Made by a program: the position numbers and the translations under genes. The notes under the pieces were generated by a model, which saw only the letters and a program-made list of their open reading frames with translations, was not told the DNA's origin and did no database searches. A DNA stretch of 45,642 bases from positions 1 to 45,642 of the forward strand of contig JADGHL010000029.1 of NCBI GenBank assembly GCA_019686135.1, in the 5' to 3' direction. This DNA comes from Myxococcaceae bacterium (GTDB taxonomy: Bacteria; Myxococcota; Myxococcia; Myxococcales; Myxococcaceae). This document shows positions 17,901 through 24,188 of this stretch, piece after piece (within the stretch, counting starts at the first letter, position 1; every line of letters begins with the position of its first letter).

Positions 17901-19983
17901 GGTGGACACCGACGGCGATCAGCGGGCCGACCACCTCGACGCGGACTCCGACGCGGACGGCATCCCCGACCGGATCGAAGGCGCGCTGGATGGCGATGGG
18001 GACGGCGTGGGCAACTGGCGCGACCTCGACTCGGACGGCGATGGGATCGACGACGCGACCGAGCGCGGGCCGGACGGCACGACGCCGCTGGACACCGATC
18101 AGGACGGCATCGCCGACTACCTGGACACCGACAGCGACAACGACGGGCTTTCGGACGAGTGGGAGCGCGGCGCGAGCACCCCGGCGCAGCGTGATTCCGA
18201 CGGCGATGGCCTGCCGGACTACCGCGACCCCGACTCGGACGGCGACACCATCTCCGACCTGCAGGAGACCGACGGCACCGGCACGCTGGTGGACACCGAC
18301 AACGACGGCACGCCGGACGTGCTCGACCTCGACACCGACGGCGACGGCATCGAGGACTTCCGCGAGACCGGCGCGGACCTGGACGGCGACGGCGTGGGCA
18401 ACTGGCGCGACCTCGACGCGGACGGCGACGGGCTCTCCGACACCTGGGAGAAGGGCACCGCCAGCGTGCCGCGTGACACCGACCAGGACGGCACGCCGGA
18501 CTTCCTCGACACCGACAGCGACGGGGACACGATCGCCGATGCCACCGAGCGCGGCATCGTCCCCGACACGCTCGCCGACACCGACGGGGACGGCACGCCC
18601 AACGTGCTCGACGCGGACAGCGACAACGACTGCCGCCCGGACGTGGACGAGCCCGCCTTCTCCACCGACACGCACATGCCGCTCGCCAACCCGAGCGACA
18701 ACTGCGGCAGCAACGGCGCCTGTGACACGACCACCGGCACCTGCCTCACCGCCTGCACCGTCGACGCGGACTGCGGGGGTGGGACGAGCGGGATGATCTG
18801 CGACGACGTCACCCGGCTGTGCACCGCCGGCTGCCGCGGCACCGGCAACCTGTGCCCGGGCACGCAGATCTGCAGCTCCACCGACGGCGCCGCGGGCGTG
18901 TGCCAGACGGACACCGACGGCGACGGGCTGACCGACGACGAGGAGCTGGCGAAGGGGCTGGATCCGTCGAAGAGCGACAGCGACGACGACGGCATCGGCG
19001 ACGCCGTGGAGGCCGCAGGCGGCGTGCTCACCGACACCGACCACGACGGGACGCCGGATGCGCTCGATCTCGACTCCGACGGCGACGGCATCCCCGACTC
19101 CGTCGAGGGTCAGAACGACGCGGACGACGACGGCATCCCCAACTGGCGGGATGCGGACTCCGACGACGACGGCGTGCCGGACAGCGAAGAGCACGCGGTC
19201 GACACCGACGGGGACGGAACGCCCGACTTCGTCGACACCGATTCGGACGACGACGGCGTGCCCGACAGCGACGAAGCCGCCATCGGGACCTCGCGCACCA
19301 ACCCGGACTCGGATGGTGACGGGATCTCCGACAAAGACGAGCTCGGCGCCGACGGCCAGCCGAAGGACAGCGACGGCGATGGCACCATCGACGCGCTGGA
19401 CACCGACAGCGACGACGATGGTCTGCCCGACGCGCAGGAGTACGCCCAGGGCGGTGACACCGACGGTGACGGCACTCCGGACTACCTGGACACCGACACC
19501 GACGGCGACGGCATCCCCGACAGCGTGGAGCGCGGCACCGGATCCACTCCGGTCGACACGGATGGCGACGGCGTGCCTGACCACCTCGACGCGGATTCGG
19601 ACAACGACGGCGTCCCCGACGCACAGGAGGCCCAGCCGCACCCCGGGCAGCCCGTGGATACCGACGGCGACGGTGTGCCGGACTACCTGGACAGCGACAG
19701 CGACAACGACTGCGTCGTCGACAGCGCCGAGACCTCCACCGGGATGTTGTTCGCGTCGATCCCGCAAAAGGACGTGGACGACAACTGCCCCGCCGCGGCG
19801 CCCCGGTGTGACACGAAGGTGGGCCGCTGCGTGCTCCCCGAGAACGCGCTCGATCCGGAGACCGTTCAGCTGGAAGGCGCGGGTGGCACCGAAGGCTGCA
19901 CCGCGGTCGGCGGAGTGGGTGGCTGGCTGAGCGTGCTCGGCCTGGTCGGCCTGGCGGTCCGGCGCCGGCGCGCGAAACGCTGA
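11959..19983 (+). CDS. Giant surface protein: lipobox, duplicated ectodomain, TSP3-like repeats, MYXO-CTERM-like C-terminus
   Basis: A 2674-residue protein. The signal peptide ends in a lipobox (LVAAC then SDSE). Two homologous modules follow, about residues 60-840 and 845-1580, each with a beta-rich head (SAGDGWDV, FSPDRTKVFN), a Cys-containing middle and a Cna-B/SdrD-like beta sandwich. Residues about 1585-2587 are TSP3-like acidic repeats (DTDGDGTPD, DSDNDG), interrupted near 2228-2318 by a Cys-rich knob. The tail GCTAVGGVGG, a hydrophobic segment and RRRRAKR form a MYXO-CTERM-like sorting signal with Cys2647. By family knowledge, myxosortase processes such tails and TSP3 repeats bind calcium; a calcium-stiffened stalk is inferred. 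GGAGG supports the ATG at 11959; ATG 12001 gives a more ordinary signal peptide. A terminator follows. Ligand and role are unknown. Confidence 0.88.
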   Translation: MRASHPLHPTRKPPMHRLRVLAVAALTVLVAACSDSESSSRTRPSWSIGRSQRALGTDLSITASSTTPGVGAPVELRASAPVHNDVSLIGQTLELSFDNSRLAVGAAPVVPEGWTTTYYSNGTALPSVPASVEAWASVDRIVASGSVESDGSANGQQVIVGHADGTVQMPPTASTFSGGSAGDGWDVIFSPDRTKVFNVHHHDGPPTLMCRNAKDGSSCGAGYPFALYHTSSRSTGWIDPDTLRFWHETYDGTTAGWECVDVSGTMADPYAPPSYCPTRFVSAGFAANTYDAHIDLAVVGKELYSLDAVNARLTCLDVSANGGAGAPCAGQPYAGFGAAGPFNTNLSLIAIDGKIYVQGNNVVKCFDPATKAACTNGWPAAGLATTKKRPLMAVPDANGALNVCVQGDCWALNGGPSTLPSGFSSFMASNPVSSGCCGEYYSSTAFAGTRLFFPMTNNRVNCWDSALNNGAGGQCTTEPYVQEDGSTIQGSYPLTVQFVYSVRPDPVNPNCLWSNGDDGVIRTWDVPSGTAGCKAPPPPPPVVTYYPQAVIPRLSCDPANRVGSWKSFTVRNPEPSEYVSATVTIKDSNGVEIPGWVDVPLPPNQQLDLTGLSTAATGLNPSFVIKFEGMTNDISLGVVTGGPQADFKVLGESPQMCVTATMRSCATGTGLFPQNEPASTTVTANGSASIAGGQSVTFTPAAVTIADAAADAANCGGTLNGTLATADGAPVEGLQVALLDALGASVGDEAGAPITTTSGHDGTFAFPALLPGTYAVRMTSTSDWKLASITVAAGGSGTVNASAIGGNSGPVAVGPAAVSTVNGLYEALGQDGGVPPNVGAFLGNTEFTFEASTLAPAQGATVQYRAAIPLQDTRGVVGHTLEATIDTTRQHLTGAPTFPEGWSVQYFSGGTPLPSAPTTAAGWAAVDRIVTSGNVRYDGVVNGYQLYVGATVATAPPPTASSFSGNSAGDGWDVFFSPDRTKVFNIHHHNGPATVMCRKSADGTPCGAGWPYAVKNTGNRAMGVVDPVTLHLWLPTFDSATSTAGWQCIDVSGLDETPYRGPSDCATPFVSAGFTATHYDQHVGVHQIGRRLFSQSLVAGGALTCLDLDANDGAGAPCPGQPYAGFGGTQLDHTDFTVIDGKLYTLGGGQVRCFDPETNAACAGMSWPRATGNDQPILGIPDADGVIRNVCVEQDCWALDGSAHTLPQDFINYRAANQSQALACCSIYAGGSSGGTRTFWPTGLNLVACWDSETAAPCANFPINVNAIYAARIDPADENCLWTNGDDGVIRTWNIQTGQQGCAPPPGVAKFKPAITLPRLACDPARRVGDWSVFRLTQPDPSGYTSATLTIRDSQNAPIPGWTNVPIPATQAVDLTGLTTELTGSAPTFEVTFVGLTFTGNPTADFVVVSGSPELCFTAVDTCPAGPGLLPTSAPPATQATAKGSLTLADSTVVPFDPIARTVQYAAPGVAACGGTLSGTLSSVEGRPVVGATIGLLDTDGNPIQEGGANVTVTSTAQSTWELPPVIAGTYRVQMQDSTGWVVDSVTVNAGGSGTTVAANHVAVSNPVTVTVGGSGVVDGAFHIGDSDADGLPDDQEMGPGFSELDTDSDGVPDHVDLDSDNDGLLDAFENQGLATLVDSDGDGTPDLRDTDSDADGIFDAVEGGATQDASLERLIGAVGANGVIDAIETSVDSGQVIFAAVDTDGDTTKDYLDLDSDADGISDLLETAADADGDGIGNWRDLDADNDGLTDTLEFGAPGPLDTDNDGTPDYLDIDSDDDGIADAIEAGFDPAQLDGDGTLKGPFGANGLADALETAPESGQLAYVPHDQNSDDVYDFRSTDSDGDGLSDTLEKGPGNLPVDSDGDQLADYLDVDSDGDDIDDAIESDGTGTVVDTDGDGTPDHLDLDTDADGIPDLVETAVDADGDGVGNWRDTDSDDDGLADALEGAVDSDLDGTADFLDLDSDDDLLSDAFESNSGTVVDTDGDQRADHLDADSDADGIPDRIEGALDGDGDGVGNWRDLDSDGDGIDDATERGPDGTTPLDTDQDGIADYLDTDSDNDGLSDEWERGASTPAQRDSDGDGLPDYRDPDSDGDTISDLQETDGTGTLVDTDNDGTPDVLDLDTDGDGIEDFRETGADLDGDGVGNWRDLDADGDGLSDTWEKGTASVPRDTDQDGTPDFLDTDSDGDTIADATERGIVPDTLADTDGDGTPNVLDADSDNDCRPDVDEPAFSTDTHMPLANPSDNCGSNGACDTTTGTCLTACTVDADCGGGTSGMICDDVTRLCTAGCRGTGNLCPGTQICSSTDGAAGVCQTDTDGDGLTDDEELAKGLDPSKSDSDDDGIGDAVEAAGGVLTDTDHDGTPDALDLDSDGDGIPDSVEGQNDADDDGIPNWRDADSDDDGVPDSEEHAVDTDGDGTPDFVDTDSDDDGVPDSDEAAIGTSRTNPDSDGDGISDKDELGADGQPKDSDGDGTIDALDTDSDDDGLPDAQEYAQGGDTDGDGTPDYLDTDTDGDGIPDSVERGTGSTPVDTDGDGVPDHLDADSDNDGVPDAQEAQPHPGQPVDTDGDGVPDYLDSDSDNDCVVDSAETSTGMLFASIPQKDVDDNCPAAAPRCDTKVGRCVLPENALDPETVQLEGAGGTEGCTAVGGVGGWLSVLGLVGLAVRRRRAKR
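12136..16700 (+). repeat. Ancient tandem duplication of a module of about 2.3 kb inside the giant surface gene
   Basis: The segment near 12136-14480 and the segment near 14492-16700 encode collinear homologous modules: EGWTTTYYSNGT/EGWSVQYFSGGT, SAGDGWDVIFSPDRTKVFNV/SAGDGWDVFFSPDRTKVFNI, CVDVSG/CIDVSG, NGDDGVIRTWDV/NGDDGVIRTWNI, then CGGTLNGTL/CGGTLSGTL. Divergence is clear at both protein and DNA level, so the duplication is old and functionally retained. Confidence 0.85.
16710..19720 (+). repeat. TSP3-like acidic repeat tract (DxDxDG type)
   Basis: About 3 kb encoding dozens of 12-14-residue units of the form D-[TS]-D-x-D-G-x-x-D. A longer module carrying G[VI]xNWRD recurs near 17170, 17750, 18010, 18400 and 19140. 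Aspartate-rich loops of this kind bind calcium in thrombospondin and bacterial relatives. The Cys-rich interruption lies at about 18640-18910. Confidence 0.85.
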
Positions 19984-20003
19984 TCGACCGCACCCGAAGC
20001 ACG

Positions 20004-20040
20004 AGAGCCCCGTCGGAAAATCCGGCGGGGCTCTTTGCTT
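20004..20040 (+). terminator. Rho-independent terminator of the OmpA/giant-protein unit
   Basis: AGAGCCCCGTCGG (20004-20016) pairs with CCGGCGGGGCTCT (20022-20034) over 13 bases with a single G-U wobble, a five-base loop AAAAT, then TTTGCTTTC. It begins 20 bases past the stop codon and is the strongest terminator in the window. Confidence 0.85.
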
Positions 20041-20190
20041 TCATCGAGCACAGCGCCCGAAGCCGGGTTTGCTGTAGACGGCAGACGGAAGACGGAAGAT
20101 CCAACACGCGGTAGCCGCCCCTTCTGCATCTTTGCCGCGCCCCTGTTCTCCACCACCGCGCTGGCGCGCCGCCTCGTCTTACGCAGTCGC

Positions 20191-21555
20191 GTGTCCTATC
20201 TTCTTCAGCCGATCGCCGTGACCGACGCCGGCCAGACGCAGAGCTCCACCACCGCTTCCAGCATCCCCGCTCGTCCGGTGGCCCGGCCGCGCCTGCTCGG
20301 GCTGGCGCTGGTGCTCGACTGCGGCCACCTCGACACAGGCGGCGAGTTGTTCGTGCTCGACCGCGTCAGCCGCGTCGTCCTCGGCCGCGGCGATCGCCGG
20401 GCGATGGAGCGGACGCACGATACGGGGCGCTGGACGCTCACCGATCCGAAGCTCTCCAGCACCCACGCGGTCGTTCAGGTCGAAGGCGGATCGGTGCTGG
20501 TGGAGGACCAGGGCTCGCGCAACGGGATCTTCATCCGCGATCAGCGCGTCGACCGCGCGCGCGTGTTGCCCGGCGAGTCGTTCCGTGCGGGCGACTCTTT
20601 CTTTCTGCTGGTCGACGACGTCGAACCTGTGCGCCCCAGCGACCGGCCGTTGCTCCCCACCTTTCACGGCGCCTTCGCCCGCGAGCTCGACCGGCTCCAG
20701 AAGCTGGCCGTGAGCCCGCTGCCGCTTCTGTTGATGGGCGAGACGGGCAGCGGCAAGGAGGTGCTGGCGCAGGCGATCCACGCGCGCTCCGGACGCCCCG
20801 GGGCCTTTTTGCCGGTGAACTGCGGAGCGATTCCGGACGGTCTGGTCGAAGCGCACTTCTTCGGCCACGACCGCGGCGCGTTCTCCGGCGCGGTGCGCGA
20901 CGAGCCGGGGCTCGTCCGCCGCGCGGCCGGCGGCACACTGTTCCTCGACGAGATCGGCGATCTCCCCCTGTCGGCGCAGGCCGCGCTTCTGCGCGTGCTC
21001 CAGGGAGGCGAGGTGACCTCGGTGGGCTCCAGCCGTCCGGAGCGCGTGGACGTCCGCGTGCTCGCGGCCACGCACCGCGACCTCGAGAGCATGGTGAAGG
21101 CGGGCCAGTTCCGCGCCGATCTCTACGCGCGGCTCGCCGGCTTCGTGGCGCGAACGCCGCCCTTGCGCGAGCGCCGCGCCGACCTCGGGCTCTTGATCGC
21201 CTCGTTCATCGCCGACGGACGCCTGCCGCCGATCCGCATGGAGCGTGAGGCGGCGGCGCGGCTGCTCGATTACGACTGGCCGTACAACGTGCGCGAGCTG
21301 CTCCAGGCGATGCAGGCCGCCGCAGCGCTTGCGGGCGGAGAGCCGGTGCGCGCCAGCCACCTTCCGGAGACGGTCCGCGCCGGCACTGCGCCGAGGCCCG
21401 GCCAGGACCTCTCCCCGGAGGACCGGGCACTCCGCGACGAGCTCATCCGCCGGATGCGCGAGCGCAACGGGAACATCACCCAGGTCGCGCGCGACATGGG
21501 CAAGGCGCGTCAGCAGATCCAGCGGTGGATCCGCCGGTTCGATCTGCCGCGCTGA
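20191..21555 (+). CDS. FHA-domain sigma-54-dependent transcriptional activator
   Basis: A protein of about 454 residues: an N-terminal FHA domain (about 62-140; VVLGRG, then LSSTHAVV and SRNGIF), which recognises phosphothreonine; a sigma-54 activator AAA+ domain with Walker A GETGSGKE (183-190), a GAFSGA loop (229-234, a T-to-S change from the usual GAFTGA), and Walker B LFLDEIG (250-256); and a Fis-type helix-turn-helix at the end (NITQVARDMGKARQQIQRWI). It drives sigma-54 promoters and is expected to respond to Ser/Thr phosphorylation rather than to a receiver domain. The start is uncertain: GTG at 20191 or 20218, neither with a good ribosome site; the frame stays open back to 20035 but reaches the preceding terminator. 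It is convergent with a Ser/Thr kinase, its likely partner. Confidence 0.92.
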   Translation: MSYLLQPIAVTDAGQTQSSTTASSIPARPVARPRLLGLALVLDCGHLDTGGELFVLDRVSRVVLGRGDRRAMERTHDTGRWTLTDPKLSSTHAVVQVEGGSVLVEDQGSRNGIFIRDQRVDRARVLPGESFRAGDSFFLLVDDVEPVRPSDRPLLPTFHGAFARELDRLQKLAVSPLPLLLMGETGSGKEVLAQAIHARSGRPGAFLPVNCGAIPDGLVEAHFFGHDRGAFSGAVRDEPGLVRRAAGGTLFLDEIGDLPLSAQAALLRVLQGGEVTSVGSSRPERVDVRVLAATHRDLESMVKAGQFRADLYARLAGFVARTPPLRERRADLGLLIASFIADGRLPPIRMEREAAARLLDYDWPYNVRELLQAMQAAAALAGGEPVRASHLPETVRAGTAPRPGQDLSPEDRALRDELIRRMRERNGNITQVARDMGKARQQIQRWIRRFDLPR

Positions 21556-21575
21556 CGGCCTGCGCCGCTTCAGCG
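21550..21575. terminator. Shared hairpin between convergent activator and kinase genes
   Basis: CGCTGA-CGGC (21550-21559) pairs with GCCG-(CT)-TCAGCG (21564-21575) around loop CTGC. The stop codons of the two genes (TGA 21553-21555; TCA 21570-21572 on plus) lie in opposite arms. There is no T-run, so it is a candidate bidirectional terminator only. Confidence 0.4.
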
Positions 21576-23084
21576 GATCTCGAAGTTGGAGAACCGCACC
21601 TCGGCCGCGCGGTGCTGGACGTAGAGCGTCACCCTTCCGGCGGCGTAGGTGTCGTCCTCCACGCGCGCGATCGTCTCGCCGTTGAGGCGGATCTCGAACG
21701 CCTCCCCGCGTGCGTCCACCTCGACGCGGTTTCTGCCCGGGCGCAGCGTCGCTGGCCGGAACCTGGGGAACGCGGGATCGGCCGGTTGCCAGCCGCCGTG
21801 GGCGCCTTCGAAGACCTGGAACAATCCCCGGTTCCCGATGCCGAAGTTCACGCCGTAGCCGCTGCCGTCCTCGCGCTCGAGGACCGGTTGGGCCCGGAAG
21901 CCGATGCCGATGGTGGTGCCGTTGGGGGGCAGCCGGATCGGTTCGAAGTCCACCGTGAGGTGACCGTCCCGGAGCTCCGCATCGCTCATCACCTGGCCGC
22001 CGCTCCCGATGAGCGCCCCGTCCTCCACGCGCCAGCTGCCTTCCTGGATCTGCCACCGCGTCCCGCCCGCGGCGAGCGTCTCGGCACTGTGATGGCGCAC
22101 GACCAGCGCCGCCACCGCCACGACTGCCGCGAAGCACGCGAACGTCACGCCGGCGCGTGCCCGGCGCCGCCTCGGCCGATCGTCCGTGTCCGCAGCAGAG
22201 GAGGGTGCCCGCCCCTCGAGCGCGTCGTCCACCGCGGCGATCAGCGCGCCCGCGTTCTGGAAGCGGGCCGCCGGCCTTAGATCGAGCGCCCGGGTGAGCA
22301 CCGCCTCGAGGGCCTCACCCACCTCCACGCCGAGCACGCGCGGCGTGGGCCGCTCGGGCGACACCGCGCGCTCCAGTGGGTTGCCGTCACCGTACGGCCG
22401 CCGCCCGGTCACCAGCTCCACGAAGAGCAGCCCCAGGCTGTGCACGTCCGTCCACGGTCCGGTGCGGCTGGCGGTGACCTGTTCGGGCGCGGCGTACGGC
22501 GGCGAGTACGCGCTCGGTTCGCGGGTGAGCGTCTGGCCCGAAGGCAACGGTTCGTCGGCGACCGCCTTGGCCACGCCGAAGTCGACCACGCGCGGGATGA
22601 TCTGCCCCCCGCGGCGGGCGAGGATGATGTTCGACGGCTTCAGATCGCGGTGGACGATGCCCTGTTCGTGTGCGCAGGCGATCGCCGACGCGACGGGCCG
22701 GAGCAGCCGCCAGGCGTCTGCGGGCGTCATCGGCGTGCGCACCTCGCCGTCTTCCACCGCGCGCTCCAGCGTCGACCCGTCGCACCACTCCAGGGCGATC
22801 CACGGGAGGTTGCCGTCGGGGAGCACGCCGGCATCCAGCACCGAGACGATGTTCGGGTGGCGCAGCTTCGCCAGCGTCCGCGCCTCTTCGAGGAACGCGG
22901 GGACGTAGCGGACCGGATCCCGGTCGCCGCGCAACACCTTGATCGCGATCGGACCGTCCAGCACCAGGTGGTGGCCCGCGTACACCCGCCCGAACCCGCC
23001 TTCGGCGACGAGCGCGTCGACGCGGTACCGGCCGGCGAGGAGGGTGCCGGGCGCGATGGATGCGTCCGTGAGCGGGCTGCTCAT
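21570..23084 (-). CDS. Transmembrane Ser/Thr protein kinase with a C-terminal DUF1080-like domain
   Basis: A 504-residue bacterial Hanks-type kinase. Residues about 18-290 hold the catalytic domain: glycine loop AEGGFGRVYAG (27-37), Lys49 in AIK, the HRDLKPSN loop (145-152, Asp147), DFG (168-170) and APE (199-201). A basic stretch RPRRRRAR (303-310) precedes one membrane helix (about 312-329). The outer part (about 340-504) has the strand pattern of the 3-keto-disaccharide hydrolase/LamG-like fold (DUF1080, PF06439): WQIQEGSWRVEDGALIG, then GFRAQP, GYGVNFG, the LNGE strand and the closing VRFSNFEIR. It may thus sense a sugar outside and phosphorylate targets inside; the convergent FHA activator is the obvious candidate. 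The ATG at 23084 is chosen because it begins the compact N-terminus; a longer in-frame start lies at 23132. Confidence 0.9.
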   Translation of the reverse strand: MSSPLTDASIAPGTLLAGRYRVDALVAEGGFGRVYAGHHLVLDGPIAIKVLRGDRDPVRYVPAFLEEARTLAKLRHPNIVSVLDAGVLPDGNLPWIALEWCDGSTLERAVEDGEVRTPMTPADAWRLLRPVASAIACAHEQGIVHRDLKPSNIILARRGGQIIPRVVDFGVAKAVADEPLPSGQTLTREPSAYSPPYAAPEQVTASRTGPWTDVHSLGLLFVELVTGRRPYGDGNPLERAVSPERPTPRVLGVEVGEALEAVLTRALDLRPAARFQNAGALIAAVDDALEGRAPSSAADTDDRPRRRRARAGVTFACFAAVVAVAALVVRHHSAETLAAGGTRWQIQEGSWRVEDGALIGSGGQVMSDAELRDGHLTVDFEPIRLPPNGTTIGIGFRAQPVLEREDGSGYGVNFGIGNRGLFQVFEGAHGGWQPADPAFPRFRPATLRPGRNRVEVDARGEAFEIRLNGETIARVEDDTYAAGRVTLYVQHRAAEVRFSNFEIR

Positions 23085-23109
23085 CCGGGCCGCGTTTACA
23101 CGGTGCTCT

Positions 23110-23144
23110 CGTTGCCCGACAACGTCGTTCATCCGTCCGGATGA
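23110..23144. promoter_or_regulatory. Two palindromes in the kinase/reductase divergent promoter region
   Basis: CGTTG-CCCGA-CAACG (23110-23124) and the tighter palindrome TCATCCG-TC-CGGATGA (23129-23144) lie between the divergent kinase and aldo/keto reductase starts. The second has perfect seven-base arms and looks like an operator. The binding protein is unknown. Confidence 0.4.
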
Positions 23145-23219
23145 CCCGCGAACGGGGCAGCGGGTGAAAGGGGGCGATCAGCGGTGGATGAACCCCGGGC
23201 GCACGGATAGAACCTCGCG

Positions 23220-24179
23220 GTGCCCTCCACCCTGACGATCGCCGGTTCGCCCACGCCGATCGCACGGGTGATCGTCGGAACCGCGGCGATGGGCAGCGTG
23301 CTGCCGGATGCGTGGGTGTCGAAGACGACGCGCGAGAACGAGCTGCGCTTCCTCGATGCGTGCTTCGAGATGGGCTGCACCGCCTTCGACACGGCGGCGA
23401 TCTACCAGGCGGGCGGGACAGAGCGGTTGCTCGGTGCGTGGTTCGCCTCGCGCCAACACCGCGAGCGCGTCTTCCTCATCACCAAGGGCGCGCACCCCAA
23501 CCCGGTGCTCGGCACCTCGCACTTCTCGGCCGCGGACGTGGAGAAGGATCTGCACGCGTCGCTCCGGCGCCTCGGCACCGACTACGTCGATCTCTACCTT
23601 CTGCACCGGGACGATCCGTCGCGTCCGTTCGAACCCGTGCTGGAGGCGCTCGCGCGGTTCCAGCGCGAGGGGAAGATCCGCGCCTACGGCGTCTCCAACT
23701 GGCGCACCGAGCGCATCCGCGCGGCGCAACAGTACGCGGCGGGCCACGGTCTCCCGTCCATCGCCGCCAGCAGCCCGCACTTCTCGCTCTTCGAATGGAC
23801 GAGGCCGCCCTGGCCGGGGACGGTGACGCTGACCGGCGCGGCCAACGCGGAGGCCCGCGCGTGGCATGCACGCACGCAGCTTCCGGTGCTGGCGTGGTCG
23901 CCGCTCGGGCACGGGTTCCTCGCCGATCCACCGTCCGCGCACGGGCGGAAGTACTACGGCACCGCGGAGAACGAAGGCCGGAAGGCCCGCGCGCGTGAGC
24001 TGGCGAAACAGAAGGGCGTGACGACCGGCGACATCGCGCTCGCGTACCTCTTCCACCAGCCGTTCCCGGTGGCGGCCGTCGTCGCCTCCTCGAAGCCGGA
24101 GCGGATGAAGCGGAACCTCGCGGCGGCGGAGCTGTCGCTCTCGCCCGGGGAGATCGCGTTCCTCGAAGGGACGCGCTGA
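23220..24179 (+). CDS. Aldo/keto reductase
   Basis: A 319-residue NAD(P)H-dependent TIM-barrel oxidoreductase. Seen: FDTAAIYQAGGTERLLG (catalytic Asp and Tyr of the family), ITKGAHPN with the catalytic Lys, YVDLYLLHRDD with the catalytic His, YGVSNW, and the closing VVASSKPERMKRNL that resembles the cofactor-binding strand. It reduces carbonyls of sugars or other small molecules, or runs in reverse; the substrate is not deducible. Translation starts at GTG 23220, where the family's N-terminal strand begins. It is followed nine bases later by the GMC oxidoreductase and the two are probably one operon for carbohydrate redox chemistry. Confidence 0.92.
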   Translation: MPSTLTIAGSPTPIARVIVGTAAMGSVLPDAWVSKTTRENELRFLDACFEMGCTAFDTAAIYQAGGTERLLGAWFASRQHRERVFLITKGAHPNPVLGTSHFSAADVEKDLHASLRRLGTDYVDLYLLHRDDPSRPFEPVLEALARFQREGKIRAYGVSNWRTERIRAAQQYAAGHGLPSIAASSPHFSLFEWTRPPWPGTVTLTGAANAEARAWHARTQLPVLAWSPLGHGFLADPPSAHGRKYYGTAENEGRKARARELAKQKGVTTGDIALAYLFHQPFPVAAVVASSKPERMKRNLAAAELSLSPGEIAFLEGTR

Positions 24180-24188
24180 ACCCACATC

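Noticed and set aside
11737-19767. Minus-strand open frame of 2676 codons opposite the giant surface gene
   Set aside because: Its product is a monotonous Val/Gly/Arg/Asp string created by the antisense of GAC/GGC-rich TSP3 codons. It has no signal, ribosome site or domain. The plus strand has signal peptide, duplicated domains and a terminator.
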